This document shows, in pieces, positions 35,891-44,373 of a stretch of 64,000 bases of DNA. The notes under the pieces were generated by a model, which was given only the letters and a program-made list of their open reading frames with translations, made no database searches and had not been told where the DNA came from. The DNA comes from Pseudomonas putida (lineage in GTDB: Bacteria > Pseudomonadota > Gammaproteobacteria > Pseudomonadales > Pseudomonadaceae). The DNA is taken from the NCBI RefSeq assembly GCF_028682175.1, contig NZ_JANHKS010000008.1, positions 1 through 64,000 of the forward strand, given 5' to 3'. Position 1 is the first letter of the stretch, and each line of letters opens with the position of its first letter. Made by a program: the position numbers and the translations under genes.

Positions 35891-36603
35891 GTTTGCGACC
35901 TCCATATCCGTTCAAAAGTGGTACGAGCCAGACAGTGGAACCGGGCGGGCCGGGAATAGTTCTGTGTTTTTGCCGGCAGGTATGACCATCCATCGACTGC
36001 ACTGGCAAGGCAGCGGCTTGATTTCGGAGAAAAGCGGCTTTTATGGCGTCATTAATATGCCTGCGCCTCAATGGACGGAAAACCGGCTGGAAAACATTCT
36101 CATCCGGATAATAAGCAGGCTAATGATGTGACAGTTTTCCGACAACTAGCAGCCAAGTTTGCGGTTCGATTAATCGCAAGTTGATAAAAAAATGAACGGT
36201 TGCGATTTTAAAAATGTATGGAGATATTCACCGCTCCAGAAATAATGACGTCAAAAAATAAAATCGTTTTAAAACAGTATGTTGAACACTCAGATTACAC
36301 AAAACGAGATTTTCTCGAAAATTTGACACCTTCCGGGTTTTTTGAAACTATCACCCTACGTAATTCTTCTTGTAATAGTTTGAAATAAATTTTGACCCGT
36401 TACCGATTGCGCGCCTGGAAGTCCCGAACCAGAGCGCTTCGCTAATGGCGGTAGCGTCTCCCAGGTCCCCGCAGAAGTGATTTCAGGGCGCCGCCAGGTG
36501 ATCGATTCCTCTTCTTAGTGGCGCTGCCGCGCACTTGCTGCCGTTTTCAACCCGCTGCCCTTATGGTCGGTGTGCGGTAGTCATGCCCAAGGTTTTCTGC
36601 GGT
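35891..36603. other. AT-rich non-coding island
   Basis: About 700 bases without a supported gene. The part from about 36160 to 36400 is markedly AT-rich for this genome, with many A and T runs, and includes one TGACGTCA. Such DNA is a typical target for the MvaT/MvaU silencers of Pseudomonas. From 36400 it becomes GC-rich again. The region may be a remnant of transferred DNA or an extended promoter for the flavoprotein. Confidence 0.5.
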
Positions 36604-36648
36604 ACATGTTTTGTATCAAGTTAGACATGTTCGTATCAAGTTACACAT
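36604..36648 (+). repeat. Tandem 20-21 bp repeat upstream of the flavoprotein gene
   Basis: Two near-identical units lie head to tail: 36604-36624 (core GTATCAAGTTAG) and 36625-36644 (core GTATCAAGTTAC), each beginning ACATGTT, with a third ACAT at 36645-36648. The period is two helical turns. No other copy was noticed in the window, so it is a local element and a candidate activator site. Confidence 0.7.
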
Positions 36649-36754
36649 AAACGCAAGTTGCTTTAGAGCAGGCGGTTCTTTGCGCCTGTTACACATTGTC
36701 CCGGACGCATTTTGGGCTGCGCTCAATGCATCGACCTCGTTTGGAGTCAAGATT

Positions 36755-38185
36755 ATGTATGGAGATCATCTGGAAACCGTTTGCGGTTGCGTAGTCGGTG
36801 GTGCCGGACCGGCAGGAATGGGGCTGCTTTTCAATGCATTGAAGAGCGGAGCCATGCCGGAGCTGGCCAGGGAAGGCCTGATCATTGTCGATGCAAGCCC
36901 CAACCCGGGCACGGGTCGCCTGGGCGACTACAGGATCACTGCCAACTCGGTAGGCGATGTGTTCCTCGATTGCCTGCGCGATCCGGCGCTCAAGGATGTG
37001 TTCGAACCCCTCGAACACTCTCCGGCGTATTGGCGTATCCGCCGTCAGGCCCAGAGCGCGCCGCAACTGGCGGATGTGGCCGAGCTGCTCGCCGAGGCCT
37101 CGACACTGGTGCTCGACTTCATCGTCGAGCATTACGGTGTGAAGCTGTGGACCAGCACCACCATCACCGAGGTGGTGCACGAGGATGACGGTTATCAGGT
37201 CTGGGTCGAATCCCAGGGGCACACCCGGCGCATCCGTTGCCGGGCGCTGGTGCTCAATCTGGGCGGGCGGCAGGATCCGCAAAACCTGCTCGACAGCCTT
37301 GCCGACCAGGGCCTGGCCGTTCCACCCACGGCCAAGGTTCAGAGCGCCGACGAACTGCTGCGCATGAACGCTGTGCAACTGCGCGATTTCTTCGCCCCGA
37401 CGCTGGCGCGCAAGGGGCGGATCAGTGTGGTGGGCGGTTCTCACAGTGCCTTCTCGACGCTGGAAAACCTCGCCGACGCCCTGGAATTCGCCGGCATGGA
37501 CGAAGTGACCCTGGTGCACCGTTCGCCGATCCGGCTGTTCTACGAGACCGCCCAGGCGGCGACAGACGCAGGCTATGCCTTCGATCCGGTCAGGGATGTG
37601 TGCCCGGTATCGGGGCGCGTCAACCGCTCCGGCGGCTTGCGCTACCGTGCGCTGGATGTAGGACGTGAGGCATTGGCCAACGGGCATGTCGGCAAAACCG
37701 GTGTCAGAGTGCATCTGCTGCAGACGCTGAACGGTCCCGAGGGTCAGTACGAACTGGCGCGTCAGGCCTTGGCGGAGTCCGAGGTGGTGGTGCAGTGCAC
37801 CGGCTACCAGCCACTATTGCCGCCGATGAATTATGTCGCCGGTGGCGCGATCAGCCTGATGGAAGTCAAGGGCGGGGTGGATTCGGACCCCGCCGGCTGC
37901 CCACTTGATTCCAACGGCCAGCGCCTCTATGGCCTGCACCTGTTCGGGCTCGGTGCCGGGCTTGGCGTTGATCCTCGGCTGGGCAGCGAAGCGTCATTCG
38001 ACGGCCGTATCTACGGCGTCTGGCAATTCCACCATGACGCCAGCGGGGCTGTGATCGATGCCGTTCTGGCGCGGCTGCAGGAACCGCTCGCTCAGCCCGT
38101 CAGCGTCAGCCGCACGCTGGTGGCCAGTCGCGAAGAGCAGCGCCAGCCGTTCCTGTGGCCGGTGCTGGCCAACGCGCAATCCTGA
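36755..38185 (+). CDS. Orphan class B flavoprotein monooxygenase
   Basis: The 476-residue protein has an FAD Rossmann motif (VVGGAGPAGMG, residues 13-23), an NADPH Rossmann motif (VVGGSHSAFS, about 225-234) and the TGY motif of class B monooxygenases (VVVQCTGYQP). These resemble lysine/ornithine N-hydroxylases of the IucD/PvdA group and related flavoproteins. The gene has no pathway neighbours. GGAG lies before the ATG at 36755; the 48 codons upstream contain the tandem repeat and are not protein-like. A strong terminator follows. N-hydroxylation of an amine is one possible reaction, but the substrate is unknown. Confidence 0.75.
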   Translation: MYGDHLETVCGCVVGGAGPAGMGLLFNALKSGAMPELAREGLIIVDASPNPGTGRLGDYRITANSVGDVFLDCLRDPALKDVFEPLEHSPAYWRIRRQAQSAPQLADVAELLAEASTLVLDFIVEHYGVKLWTSTTITEVVHEDDGYQVWVESQGHTRRIRCRALVLNLGGRQDPQNLLDSLADQGLAVPPTAKVQSADELLRMNAVQLRDFFAPTLARKGRISVVGGSHSAFSTLENLADALEFAGMDEVTLVHRSPIRLFYETAQAATDAGYAFDPVRDVCPVSGRVNRSGGLRYRALDVGREALANGHVGKTGVRVHLLQTLNGPEGQYELARQALAESEVVVQCTGYQPLLPPMNYVAGGAISLMEVKGGVDSDPAGCPLDSNGQRLYGLHLFGLGAGLGVDPRLGSEASFDGRIYGVWQFHHDASGAVIDAVLARLQEPLAQPVSVSRTLVASREEQRQPFLWPVLANAQS

Positions 38186-38205
38186 CTCTCCTTGCAAGAC
38201 TTGCG

Positions 38206-38240
38206 TCCCGAACCGCCTCTGGTGGTTCGGGATTTTTTTT
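38206..38240 (+). terminator. Terminator after the flavoprotein gene
   Basis: TCCCGAACCGCC (38206-38217) and the complementary GGTGGTTCGGGA (38221-38232, shifted by one) form a long stem, followed by eight T residues. Confidence 0.9.
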
Positions 38241-38395
38241 GCCTGATGTTTGCGCGGCGCAGGTTTATAGCCTTCAGCAATGTCGTGGGAAAACAATATG
38301 TTGGTCATCATTCAATTTTTGGATAGAGTGCGATCCTTCATCTATTCTGGGGTGTTCGTACCCTCTTCATTGACTCCACAAGGAACCGACAGAAC

Positions 38396-39337
38396 ATGCG
38401 CATTTTGATCGTGGGTGCAGGGGCGATTGGCGGCTACTTTGGTGGTCGGCTGCTGGAGGCGGGGCGCGACGTGACATTCCTGGTGCGCCCGGGGCGTGCC
38501 GAAGAGCTGGACCGCGACGGTCTGATCGTGCGCAGTCCGCTGGGCAATATTCTGTATCCATCGCCGCCCCACGTCATGACGCCGATGCTGGATCAGGTGT
38601 TCGATTTGATCGTGCTCAGTTGCAAGGCCTACGACTTGGATGCAGCGATGGAGTCCTTTGCCGCCGCCGTGGGTCCCGCGACCTTGATCCTGCCGCTGCT
38701 CAATGGCATGGCGCATCTGGATCGCCTGGCGGCGCGGTTCAGTCCTGAGAACGTGCTGGGCGGGCAGTGCCTGATTTCCCTGGACCGTGACGCCTCGGGG
38801 GCGATCCTGCACCTGAACGACACCAACCAGTTATCGTTCGGTGAGCTGAGCGGCGCCTTGACCCCACGGATTCTGAAAGTCGCCGAGGCGCTGGCCGACG
38901 CAGGATTTGCCGCAAACCTGAGTCAGCAGATCGTTCAGGAGATGTGGGAAAAATGGTGTTTCATCGCCACCGGCGCAGGCATTACCGGCGCCATGCGCGC
39001 GAGCATTGGCGATGTGATCCAGAGCGGGGGCGAGCCACTGATTCTCAAGTTGCTGGCCGAGTGCGCCAGCGTCGCCGAGCATTCCGGTTATGCGTTGCGC
39101 AGCGAGGTGCGCGAGCGATTCGAGACGATGCTGACCACCAAGGGCTCGAAGATGACAGCGTCCATGCTGCGGGATATCGAGCGGGGTGCGCCGATAGAGG
39201 TCGATCACGTGATCGGCGACATGATCGCCCGTCGCGCCGCTTCCGACAGACATGCGAAAGCGGGTATTACGGTGCTCGATTACGTGAACCTGCACCTCAA
39301 GTCCTACGAAGCGCGGCGGGTGAGGGAGCAGCGGTAG
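38396..39337 (+). CDS. 2-dehydropantoate 2-reductase family protein, PanE/ApbA-like
   Basis: The 313-residue protein begins with an NADP-binding Rossmann motif (ILIVGAGAIGGYFGGRLLEAG) and has the KCKAYDLDAAMESFA-like stretch at LSCKAYDLDAA (catalytic Lys in the family), LNGMAHLD, WEKWCFIATGAGITGAMRA and a C-terminal DIERGAPIEVDHVIGDM, where the Glu-Asp-His region closes the active site. Ketopantoate reduction is the type reaction, but genomes often have several paralogues with other 2-oxoacid substrates. It is a single gene ended by REP elements. Confidence 0.83.
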   Translation: MRILIVGAGAIGGYFGGRLLEAGRDVTFLVRPGRAEELDRDGLIVRSPLGNILYPSPPHVMTPMLDQVFDLIVLSCKAYDLDAAMESFAAAVGPATLILPLLNGMAHLDRLAARFSPENVLGGQCLISLDRDASGAILHLNDTNQLSFGELSGALTPRILKVAEALADAGFAANLSQQIVQEMWEKWCFIATGAGITGAMRASIGDVIQSGGEPLILKLLAECASVAEHSGYALRSEVRERFETMLTTKGSKMTASMLRDIERGAPIEVDHVIGDMIARRAASDRHAKAGITVLDYVNLHLKSYEARRVREQR

Positions 39338-39360
39338 CGGTGATCTTGCGAACGCCCCCG

Positions 39361-39453
39361 CCCGTAGGAGCGCGCTTGCCCGCGATGGCGGTGTGTCAGC
39401 TTGCATATCGGTGACTGACCCACCGCTCCCGCCGGCAAGCCGCGCTGCTACGG
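39361..39453. repeat. Hybrid REP palindrome
   Basis: The left half reads GTAGGAGCGCGCTTGCCCGC, of the GCTTGCCCGCGA type, whereas the right half reads CCGGCAAGCCGCGCTGCTAC, of the GCTTGCCGGC type. The two halves still pair over the CGCTTGCC core. Confidence 0.8.
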
Positions 39454-39472
39454 TCATGTGTACGACATCAAT

Positions 39473-39542
39473 CCCGTAGCAGTCCGGCTTGCCGGCGTGG
39501 CGCCTTCATGATCGCAATCGCCGGCAAGCCGAGCTGCTACGG
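39473..39542. repeat. REP palindrome (GCTTGCCGGC family)
   Basis: Arms CCGTAGCAGTCCGGCTTGCC and CGGCAAGCCGAGCTGCTACG; follows the hybrid element by 19 bases, before the M20 peptidase stop. Confidence 0.85.
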
Positions 39543-39567
39543 ACCGCGCAAGCAACGCACTTCTGGC

Positions 39568-40815
39568 TTACCCCTTGGCCTTCGCCAGCTCCATGATCAT
39601 CCGGGTCAGCAGGTAGATCCTGGGCGATACGCTTTCCACTTCGGCATATTCCTCCGGTGTATGAATATTGCCGCCGACGATGCCGAAACCATCCAGGGTC
39701 GGCACGCCGACGCCCGCCGAGAGGCTGGCATCCGCTGCGCCGCCGCTGCCTTCGATGGTCAGCTTGCGGCCGATTTCGCCATATATCCCTTGCGCCATCT
39801 CCACCAGTTTGTCCGATTCAGGCGTCTGCGGCATGGGCGGCAGGCCGCGATCCAGGTGGGTGGTCACTTCGGTTTCCGGGATCAGCTTGTTGGCCGAAAC
39901 CCGCGCCAGGTCTTTCTCGATGCGATCGAACTCCTCGGGCACTGCGGCGCGTACGTCGCCCTTGGCCGTGGCCTGGTCGGGAATCACGTTGACCCGGTCG
40001 CCAGCGTTGAGCACGGTGAAATTGATGGTGGTTTTCTTCTCGGCATCACCCAGCTTGCCCAGTTGCAGGATCTGGTGCGCCACCTCCATCGCCGCATTGC
40101 GACCCAGCTCCGGCGCGACACCTGCGTGGGACGCCTTGCCCTTGACTTCGACCACCGCAGTGGCGCTGCCCTTGCGCCACACCACCAGGCCATCGGCGGG
40201 GCGGCCTGGTTCCAGGTTCAGGGTCACGTCATGCTGTTTGGCGACTTTCTGAATCAGCTCGGTGGCGGCTGCCGAACCGGTCTCCTCGCTGGCGTCGAGC
40301 AGGAAGGAGATTTGCGCGTAGTCCTTGAAGTCGATGTTCTTCAGAATTTTCAGCGCATAGAGTCCGGCGACGATCCCGCCCTTGTCGTCCATGACCCCAG
40401 GGCCGTAGGCGCGACCATCCTTGATATGGAAGGGCCGGGCAGCTGCCGAGCCTTCCTTGAACACGGTGTCCATGTGCGCCATCAGCAGGATTTTCGCCTT
40501 GCCGGTGCCCTTGATTGTGGCCACCACATGGCTGCTTTTGTCTGGTGCGGTGTTGGGGAAGGTTTCGATGGTGGCGCCGAGTTTCTTCAGCTCCTCGACG
40601 GTGATGTCGCGCACCTGGGTAAGGCCCGGTTCATAGCCTGACCCGGTGTCGATGTTGACCAGTCTTTCCAGCAGTTTGAGGGCTTCGTCCTTGTATTTGT
40701 CGGCATCGGCCTGAACCTGTTTGTTCGGCTCGGCAAAGGCCGGGGAGGCGACGGCGAAGGTGAGGCCAAGGGCAAGGGCGCTGGCGAGCAGCGAGCGGGA
40801 AAACGATGACGGCAT
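39568..40815 (-). CDS. Secreted M20 glutamate carboxypeptidase, CPG2-like
   Basis: The 415-residue protein has a signal peptide (about 28 residues, cleaved after SPAFA) and a co-catalytic zinc peptidase domain: His114 and Asp116 in HMDTV, bridging Asp143 in GVMDDKGG, Glu177-Glu178 in SEETGS, then a dimerisation insert with KGKASHAGVAPELG and a final His in GNIHTPEEY. This is the layout and length (415) of carboxypeptidase G2, a periplasmic enzyme that removes glutamate from folates. Activity on folates or on other N-acylated glutamates is plausible. Confidence 0.85.
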   Translation of the reverse strand: MPSSFSRSLLASALALGLTFAVASPAFAEPNKQVQADADKYKDEALKLLERLVNIDTGSGYEPGLTQVRDITVEELKKLGATIETFPNTAPDKSSHVVATIKGTGKAKILLMAHMDTVFKEGSAAARPFHIKDGRAYGPGVMDDKGGIVAGLYALKILKNIDFKDYAQISFLLDASEETGSAAATELIQKVAKQHDVTLNLEPGRPADGLVVWRKGSATAVVEVKGKASHAGVAPELGRNAAMEVAHQILQLGKLGDAEKKTTINFTVLNAGDRVNVIPDQATAKGDVRAAVPEEFDRIEKDLARVSANKLIPETEVTTHLDRGLPPMPQTPESDKLVEMAQGIYGEIGRKLTIEGSGGAADASLSAGVGVPTLDGFGIVGGNIHTPEEYAEVESVSPRIYLLTRMIMELAKAKG

Positions 40816-40946
40816 GGGTCTGTCCTTGATGTTGTTTTTTGAAAACGCCCCCTTACCCTAGCGTCTTGTACAGGTTTGTGCATGTTGGAATGCGACCTGT
40901 CCCCAATCAATTCGTCCCACACCCCGCCCGTGAAAGCACCACAAAT

Positions 40947-41016
40947 CCCGTAGCAGCCGGGCTTGCCCGCGGGAGCGATCCGTAGGCCGCCCCCGCCGGC
41001 AAACCGTGCTGCTACG
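40947..41016. repeat. Hybrid REP palindrome
   Basis: The left arm CGTAGCAGCCGGGCTTGCCC and the right arm CCGGCAAACCGTGCTGCTAC come from slightly different REP types, with an unusually short loop. It lies between the convergently spaced M20 and MFS genes, close to the MFS stop. Confidence 0.75.
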
Positions 41017-42265
41017 TGGACTGTGTTGCACGCACCGCCAAGCGAACCACTGCCTCGACCAGCAGCGCCAACCCCAACGCCCCGGCGCCAATCAGAAACA
41101 GCAACCGATGATCCCCGCCGCTGGCATTGAACAGCATCGAATACCCATACCCGGACAGCGCCTGCATCAGCGCAAACACCGTGGTCGCGCGGCTCCACGC
41201 AGCTCCTTGGGCGCCGGCATCCTGGGGCAGGAGTTCATGAACCCGCGCCAGCACCAGCGGCACGATGCCGGGCGGAAAGCTGCCGATGACCAGCGTCAGC
41301 GCCGCGATCAGCAGGCTGCTGTGGGAGCTGTACAAAATGCCGACCACCAGCGCCTGCACCACCAGCACCAGGCGAATGCCCCGCACCGGTCCCAGCCGGT
41401 CGGCGATGTAGCCATACAGCATGGGTCCTGCCAGCGCACCGACGCCATAGGCGATCCAGTACAGCGCCCCGACGTGAGCACCCAGCCCCAGGTCCCGCGC
41501 GACGAAATCCACCAGGAACACCATCAACGGCACCAGTCCGATCGCCATCAAGCCGAACTGCAGATAGGTCAGGTTCAGAAACAGCACATGACGCGGCGGG
41601 CGATGTACCTGCACCGCCTGAACAGAATCCGGTCCTGTTGTCGCCGTCGACGCCGCAACCTGTGGCCAGCCAGTCCAGCTGATGGCCGTCAGCACCGCGC
41701 AGAACGCCGCCAGGCCCAGCCAGGTGATGCGCAGCCCCGTGTCCAGCAGCAGCGGCACCAGCGTACCGGACGCGGCGATGCCCAGGCCCAGCCCGAAAAA
41801 GATCGCGCCACTGGCCAGCCCCTTGCGCGTGCCGGGAATGTGCGGCAGCACGGTGGAGGCGACCAGCACCATGATCGCGCCACCGGCCAGCCCGGAAATG
41901 AAGCGCCAGGCGAAGAACCACAGGGTCGACAGCGGCAGCGCACAGCCAGCGAACGACAGCGTCACCAGCACCATCATCAGGCGCAGGGTGGTGCGATTGG
42001 AAAACCTGCGAGCAACCGGGCGCCCCAGCAACGCGCCGATAAAATAGCCGGCAAGGTTGGCGGCGCTGAGAATGATGATGTCGGAGGTGGCGAACCAGTG
42101 GTTCTCGATCAGCGGCGGAATCAGTGGCGTGTAGGCAAAGCGCGCCAGGCCGATGCCGACCAGGGTGGCGCACAGCCCGGCAATGATGGCGTGCCAGGGG
42201 ATGGCAGGGCGGACGGGCGCATTGTCCGGGGATGACGTATCCATAGAAACGGCTTCGGGCTGCAT
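41012..42265 (-). CDS. YbfB/YjiJ-family MFS transporter
   Basis: The 417-residue protein has twelve membrane segments and the YbfB/YjiJ features GLCATLVGIGLARFAYTPLI at the first helix and AANLAGYFIGALLGR with motif A following (RPVARRF). Substrates for this family are unknown. It is divergent from a TetR gene, and the 165-base gap has overlapping GTCAA/TTGAC palindromes. GAGG lies eight bases before the ATG at 42265. Confidence 0.84.
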   Translation of the reverse strand: MQPEAVSMDTSSPDNAPVRPAIPWHAIIAGLCATLVGIGLARFAYTPLIPPLIENHWFATSDIIILSAANLAGYFIGALLGRPVARRFSNRTTLRLMMVLVTLSFAGCALPLSTLWFFAWRFISGLAGGAIMVLVASTVLPHIPGTRKGLASGAIFFGLGLGIAASGTLVPLLLDTGLRITWLGLAAFCAVLTAISWTGWPQVAASTATTGPDSVQAVQVHRPPRHVLFLNLTYLQFGLMAIGLVPLMVFLVDFVARDLGLGAHVGALYWIAYGVGALAGPMLYGYIADRLGPVRGIRLVLVVQALVVGILYSSHSSLLIAALTLVIGSFPPGIVPLVLARVHELLPQDAGAQGAAWSRATTVFALMQALSGYGYSMLFNASGGDHRLLFLIGAGALGLALLVEAVVRLAVRATQST

Positions 42266-42320
42266 GTTGCTGACCTCGGAAAGAGATAGGAGTCTATGTT
42301 TGACAGCGATGTCATGTTTG

Positions 42321-42348
42321 TCACTCTAGTCAAAATTGACAGGCTTGA
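42321..42348. promoter_or_regulatory. GTCAA/TTGAC palindromes, probable TetR operator
   Basis: GTCAAAATTGAC (42329-42340) is a near-perfect palindrome with a two-base centre. TTTGTC upstream and CTTGACA downstream repeat the same half-site. The second TTGACA may also act as a -35 box, so repressor binding here would block transcription. Confidence 0.5.
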
Positions 42349-42430
42349 CAAGAATGAGGTCAACTCATGGCTCGCAGGTGGATCGAGACGTCGATTCCAC
42401 GGCTAATGAAAAACGCTGGAGAGCAGGGCA

Positions 42431-43009
42431 ATGGCGGGTGTAAGACAGTTCGACGAAGACAGGACACTGGATCTGGCGATGAACGTGTTCTGGCAAAAGG
42501 GCCTGAGCGCGACCTCGATGCAGGATCTGGCCGAAGCGACGGGGGTGTTGCGCGGCTCGCTGTACAACGCCTATCAGGGCAAGGAGCAACTGTTTCTCAA
42601 GGTGTTCGATCGCTATCGCCAGCGCATGACCGCCAGCATGGCCCAGGCGCTGGCCGAGCCGTCGATCCGCGTGGCGCTGGAGAACTTCTTCGAGTTCATC
42701 ATCAGCTCGATGATCGAGGGCACCCCGACCCGAGGCTGCCTGACCACCAAGACGGCGGTGGACGGTATCAGCGAGGTCGATACCATTCGCGTAGCGTTGC
42801 AGGGCATGCTCGATGACATCGAAGCCTTGTTGCACGCCCGGTTCGCCGCCGAGGCGCAGAACGACACGCTGAATCTTCCTGCCGACCAGGCCTCGCGCCT
42901 GGTGTCGACCTTCACCCGGGGCGTGGTGGTGATGGAGCGGATCTACCAGGACCCCGAGCGCCTGCGCAGCACCGCAGCCTCGATGGTCCGGGTGTTGGTA
43001 AAAGACTAG
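42431..43009 (+). CDS. TetR-family repressor of the YbfB-like MFS gene
   Basis: The 192-residue protein has an N-terminal TetR helix-turn-helix (GLSATSMQDLAEATGVLRGSL, about residues 26-45) with LYNAYQGKEQLF as the linker to the ligand domain, and a C-terminal half containing EGTPTRGCLTTKTAVD typical of the AcrR-like subgroup. Its divergent position and the palindromes in the gap suggest it represses the MFS gene and itself. The inducer is unknown. Confidence 0.84.
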   Translation: MAGVRQFDEDRTLDLAMNVFWQKGLSATSMQDLAEATGVLRGSLYNAYQGKEQLFLKVFDRYRQRMTASMAQALAEPSIRVALENFFEFIISSMIEGTPTRGCLTTKTAVDGISEVDTIRVALQGMLDDIEALLHARFAAEAQNDTLNLPADQASRLVSTFTRGVVVMERIYQDPERLRSTAASMVRVLVKD

Positions 43010-43107
43010 ACCGGATCAGCAATGCATCGCCCAGGACAGAAACGTAGAACCTTTGCCGTGAGCTACCCTCAATAATTCAACATCTGTTGTCAGAGGAGAG
43101 GCGCACC

Positions 43108-43341
43108 ATGCCGGTCAAGCACGATTTGTACGCGGATTTGAGTATCACCAAAGACGAGCTGCTCAAGCGTCGCAGCAAGGATGCCAAGCTCGATCATCTG
43201 GTTGGTCAGTACGACGCAATCGACGCCGACATCGTCAAGGCTGAAGCCGGATCGTCGGGCGATGTCTCGGACGACCAGCTCAAGAAGCTCAAGGAAAAGC
43301 GCCTGCTGGCCAAGGACAAGATCGTCCAGCAACTGATGTAG
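43108..43341 (+). CDS. YdcH-like DUF465 protein
   Basis: The 77-residue protein is small, charged and predicted all-helical: HDLYADLSITKDELLKRRSK, then LKKLKEKRLLAKDKIVQQLM. The C-terminal half matches the DUF465/YdcH pattern (DxQLKxLKxxRLxxKDxI). AGAGGAG lies just upstream of the ATG at 43108. A clear terminator follows 33 bases after the stop. It is a single gene of unknown function. Confidence 0.8.
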   Translation: MPVKHDLYADLSITKDELLKRRSKDAKLDHLVGQYDAIDADIVKAEAGSSGDVSDDQLKKLKEKRLLAKDKIVQQLM

Positions 43342-43374
43342 GGTGTTTGCGTCATGTGACGCGCTGAACACGAG

Positions 43375-43411
43375 CGGCGAGCTGTCCACACGAAGCTCGC
43401 CGTTTTGTTTT
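43375..43411 (+). terminator. Terminator after the YdcH-like gene
   Basis: CGGCGAGCT (43375-43383) and AGCTCGCCG (43394-43402) form a 9-bp stem followed by TTTTGTTTT. Confidence 0.88.
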
Positions 43412-43585
43412 CAGCACATATCGAGAACTGTTCGCATCACGTGCTATAACTAAGCGCAGGCCGCGAACTAGAGCGGTCGCGTGGCTGTGCAGGGTATTAA
43501 TTAATGTATGAAGTTGTTACTTATACAGATGTTAGTTGGCCAGAGAGTGAACAGTGTCACGCTAATGGATCCAAAAGTTACGCAG
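43412..43585. other. Gap between two terminators with no assigned gene
   Basis: About 170 bases between the YdcH terminator and the csrA terminator. A -10-like TATAAC is at 43444-43449. No tRNA or protein gene is seen. A small transcript cannot be excluded. Confidence 0.35.
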
Positions 43586-43614
43586 AAAAAAACGGCGTCA
43601 GGTTGTACGCCGTT
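43586..43614 (-). terminator. Terminator after csrA
   Basis: On the minus strand AACGGCGT (from 43614) pairs with ACGCCGTT (to 43591), followed by a run of T opposite 43586-43590. It lies 58 bases past the csrA stop. Confidence 0.8.
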
Positions 43615-43671
43615 TAATGAGCCTGCCACCGGGTAGCGGCAGACTAGTGACTTAGAAGATGAACCGCAGGG

Positions 43672-43860
43672 TCATTGGGGATCTTGGTTAGGCGCGATCT
43701 CGGCTTGAATACGTTTGTAGATTTCTTCACGGTGAACTGAAACGTTCTTCGGGGCGTTGATGCCGAGCCTGACCTGAAGGCCCTGTACGCCCAGAATGGT
43801 GACGGTGATTTCGTCACCGATGTTTATGCTTTCGCCGACTTTGCGGGTGAGTATCAACAT
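43672..43860 (-). CDS. csrA: CsrA/RsmA-family regulator, RsmE-like
   Basis: This 62-residue RNA-binding dimer protein begins [20 protein letters not shown] and contains [25 protein letters not shown], with the RNA-contact residues of strand 1 and strand 5 (R6 or K7, VHREE) intact. [10 protein letters not shown] is the RsmE form; RsmA has a different N-terminus, and the gene is not near lysC, where the main RsmA gene lies. It should bind GGA motifs in mRNA leaders. CAAGGA overlaps its own ribosome binding site, which fits autoregulation. Confidence 0.92.
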   Translation of the reverse strand: MLILTRKVGESINIGDEITVTILGVQGLQVRLGINAPKNVSVHREEIYKRIQAEIAPNQDPQ

Positions 43861-44331
43861 AATCTTTTCCTTGATGGCCTCTTGAAGCGCCTCTACCAGG
43901 AGGCTGGCGTTAGCCTTTTGGGTGGTGTGGTTGCCGAGTGCATCCCAATGTGTCCGTCACTATGACGTCACAGGTATGCAATTAATTCCCCAGGTTCATC
44001 TTCTTGTCATTGGAATGGTCGCTCCTGAGGCCAGACGGCATGCGAATTTTGCCTGCTTTTGGCAGTAAATCCCCGTAACAATTGGCTATGGGGCTGATAG
44101 CCGAATCCGGGGCGGCGCCTATTGCACACTTCTTTCGCATTTATTGCAAAGCGCTCGTGCAGGCAAGTGATGAAATTTTCATTAGATTGCCTGTGAGCGA
44201 TCTCCTAAAGGAGTGTAGGAGAGTTCCGAATTGCGTGACGTCAAAGTGATGCGACTTTAAACGAAATGGCTACAGGCTGTCTCTGGGCGTGTATCGGCAG
44301 GCAGGGGAGATGTGCGCGCGGCACAAATGAA
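43861..44331. other. Intergenic region with structured elements upstream of csrA
   Basis: About 470 bases without a gene. Near csrA, GCCTC and GAGGC (about 43889-43908) form a hairpin in the leader. CCCCG at 44071-44075 and CGGGG at 44108-44112 enclose a second stem GGCTAT (44084-44089) with ATAGCC (44097-44102). TGACGTCA occurs at about 43964 and 44236. A stretch with several GGA motifs lies at about 44205-44225. Confidence 0.5.
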
Positions 44332-44353
44332 ATGCCCACCGCGAGGGTGGGCA
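44332..44353 (-). terminator. Possible terminator after gntP
   Basis: ATGCCCACC (44332-44340) and GGTGGGCAT (44345-44353) form a 9-bp stem with a short loop, starting 21 bases past the gntP stop on the minus strand. Only a weak T-rich tract follows. Confidence 0.6.
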
Positions 44354-44373
44354 TTGTCACGCTGGAGGGTAGG

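Noticed and set aside
35859..36131. A 90-codon frame after the beta-rich protein
   Set aside because: It overlaps the start of the well-supported gene at 35890 on the other strand, has no clear ribosome binding site and runs into the AT-rich island.
43412..43585. A tRNA near csrA
   Set aside because: I looked for a cloverleaf and 3' CCA-like acceptor as found near rsmA in other pseudomonads and saw none.
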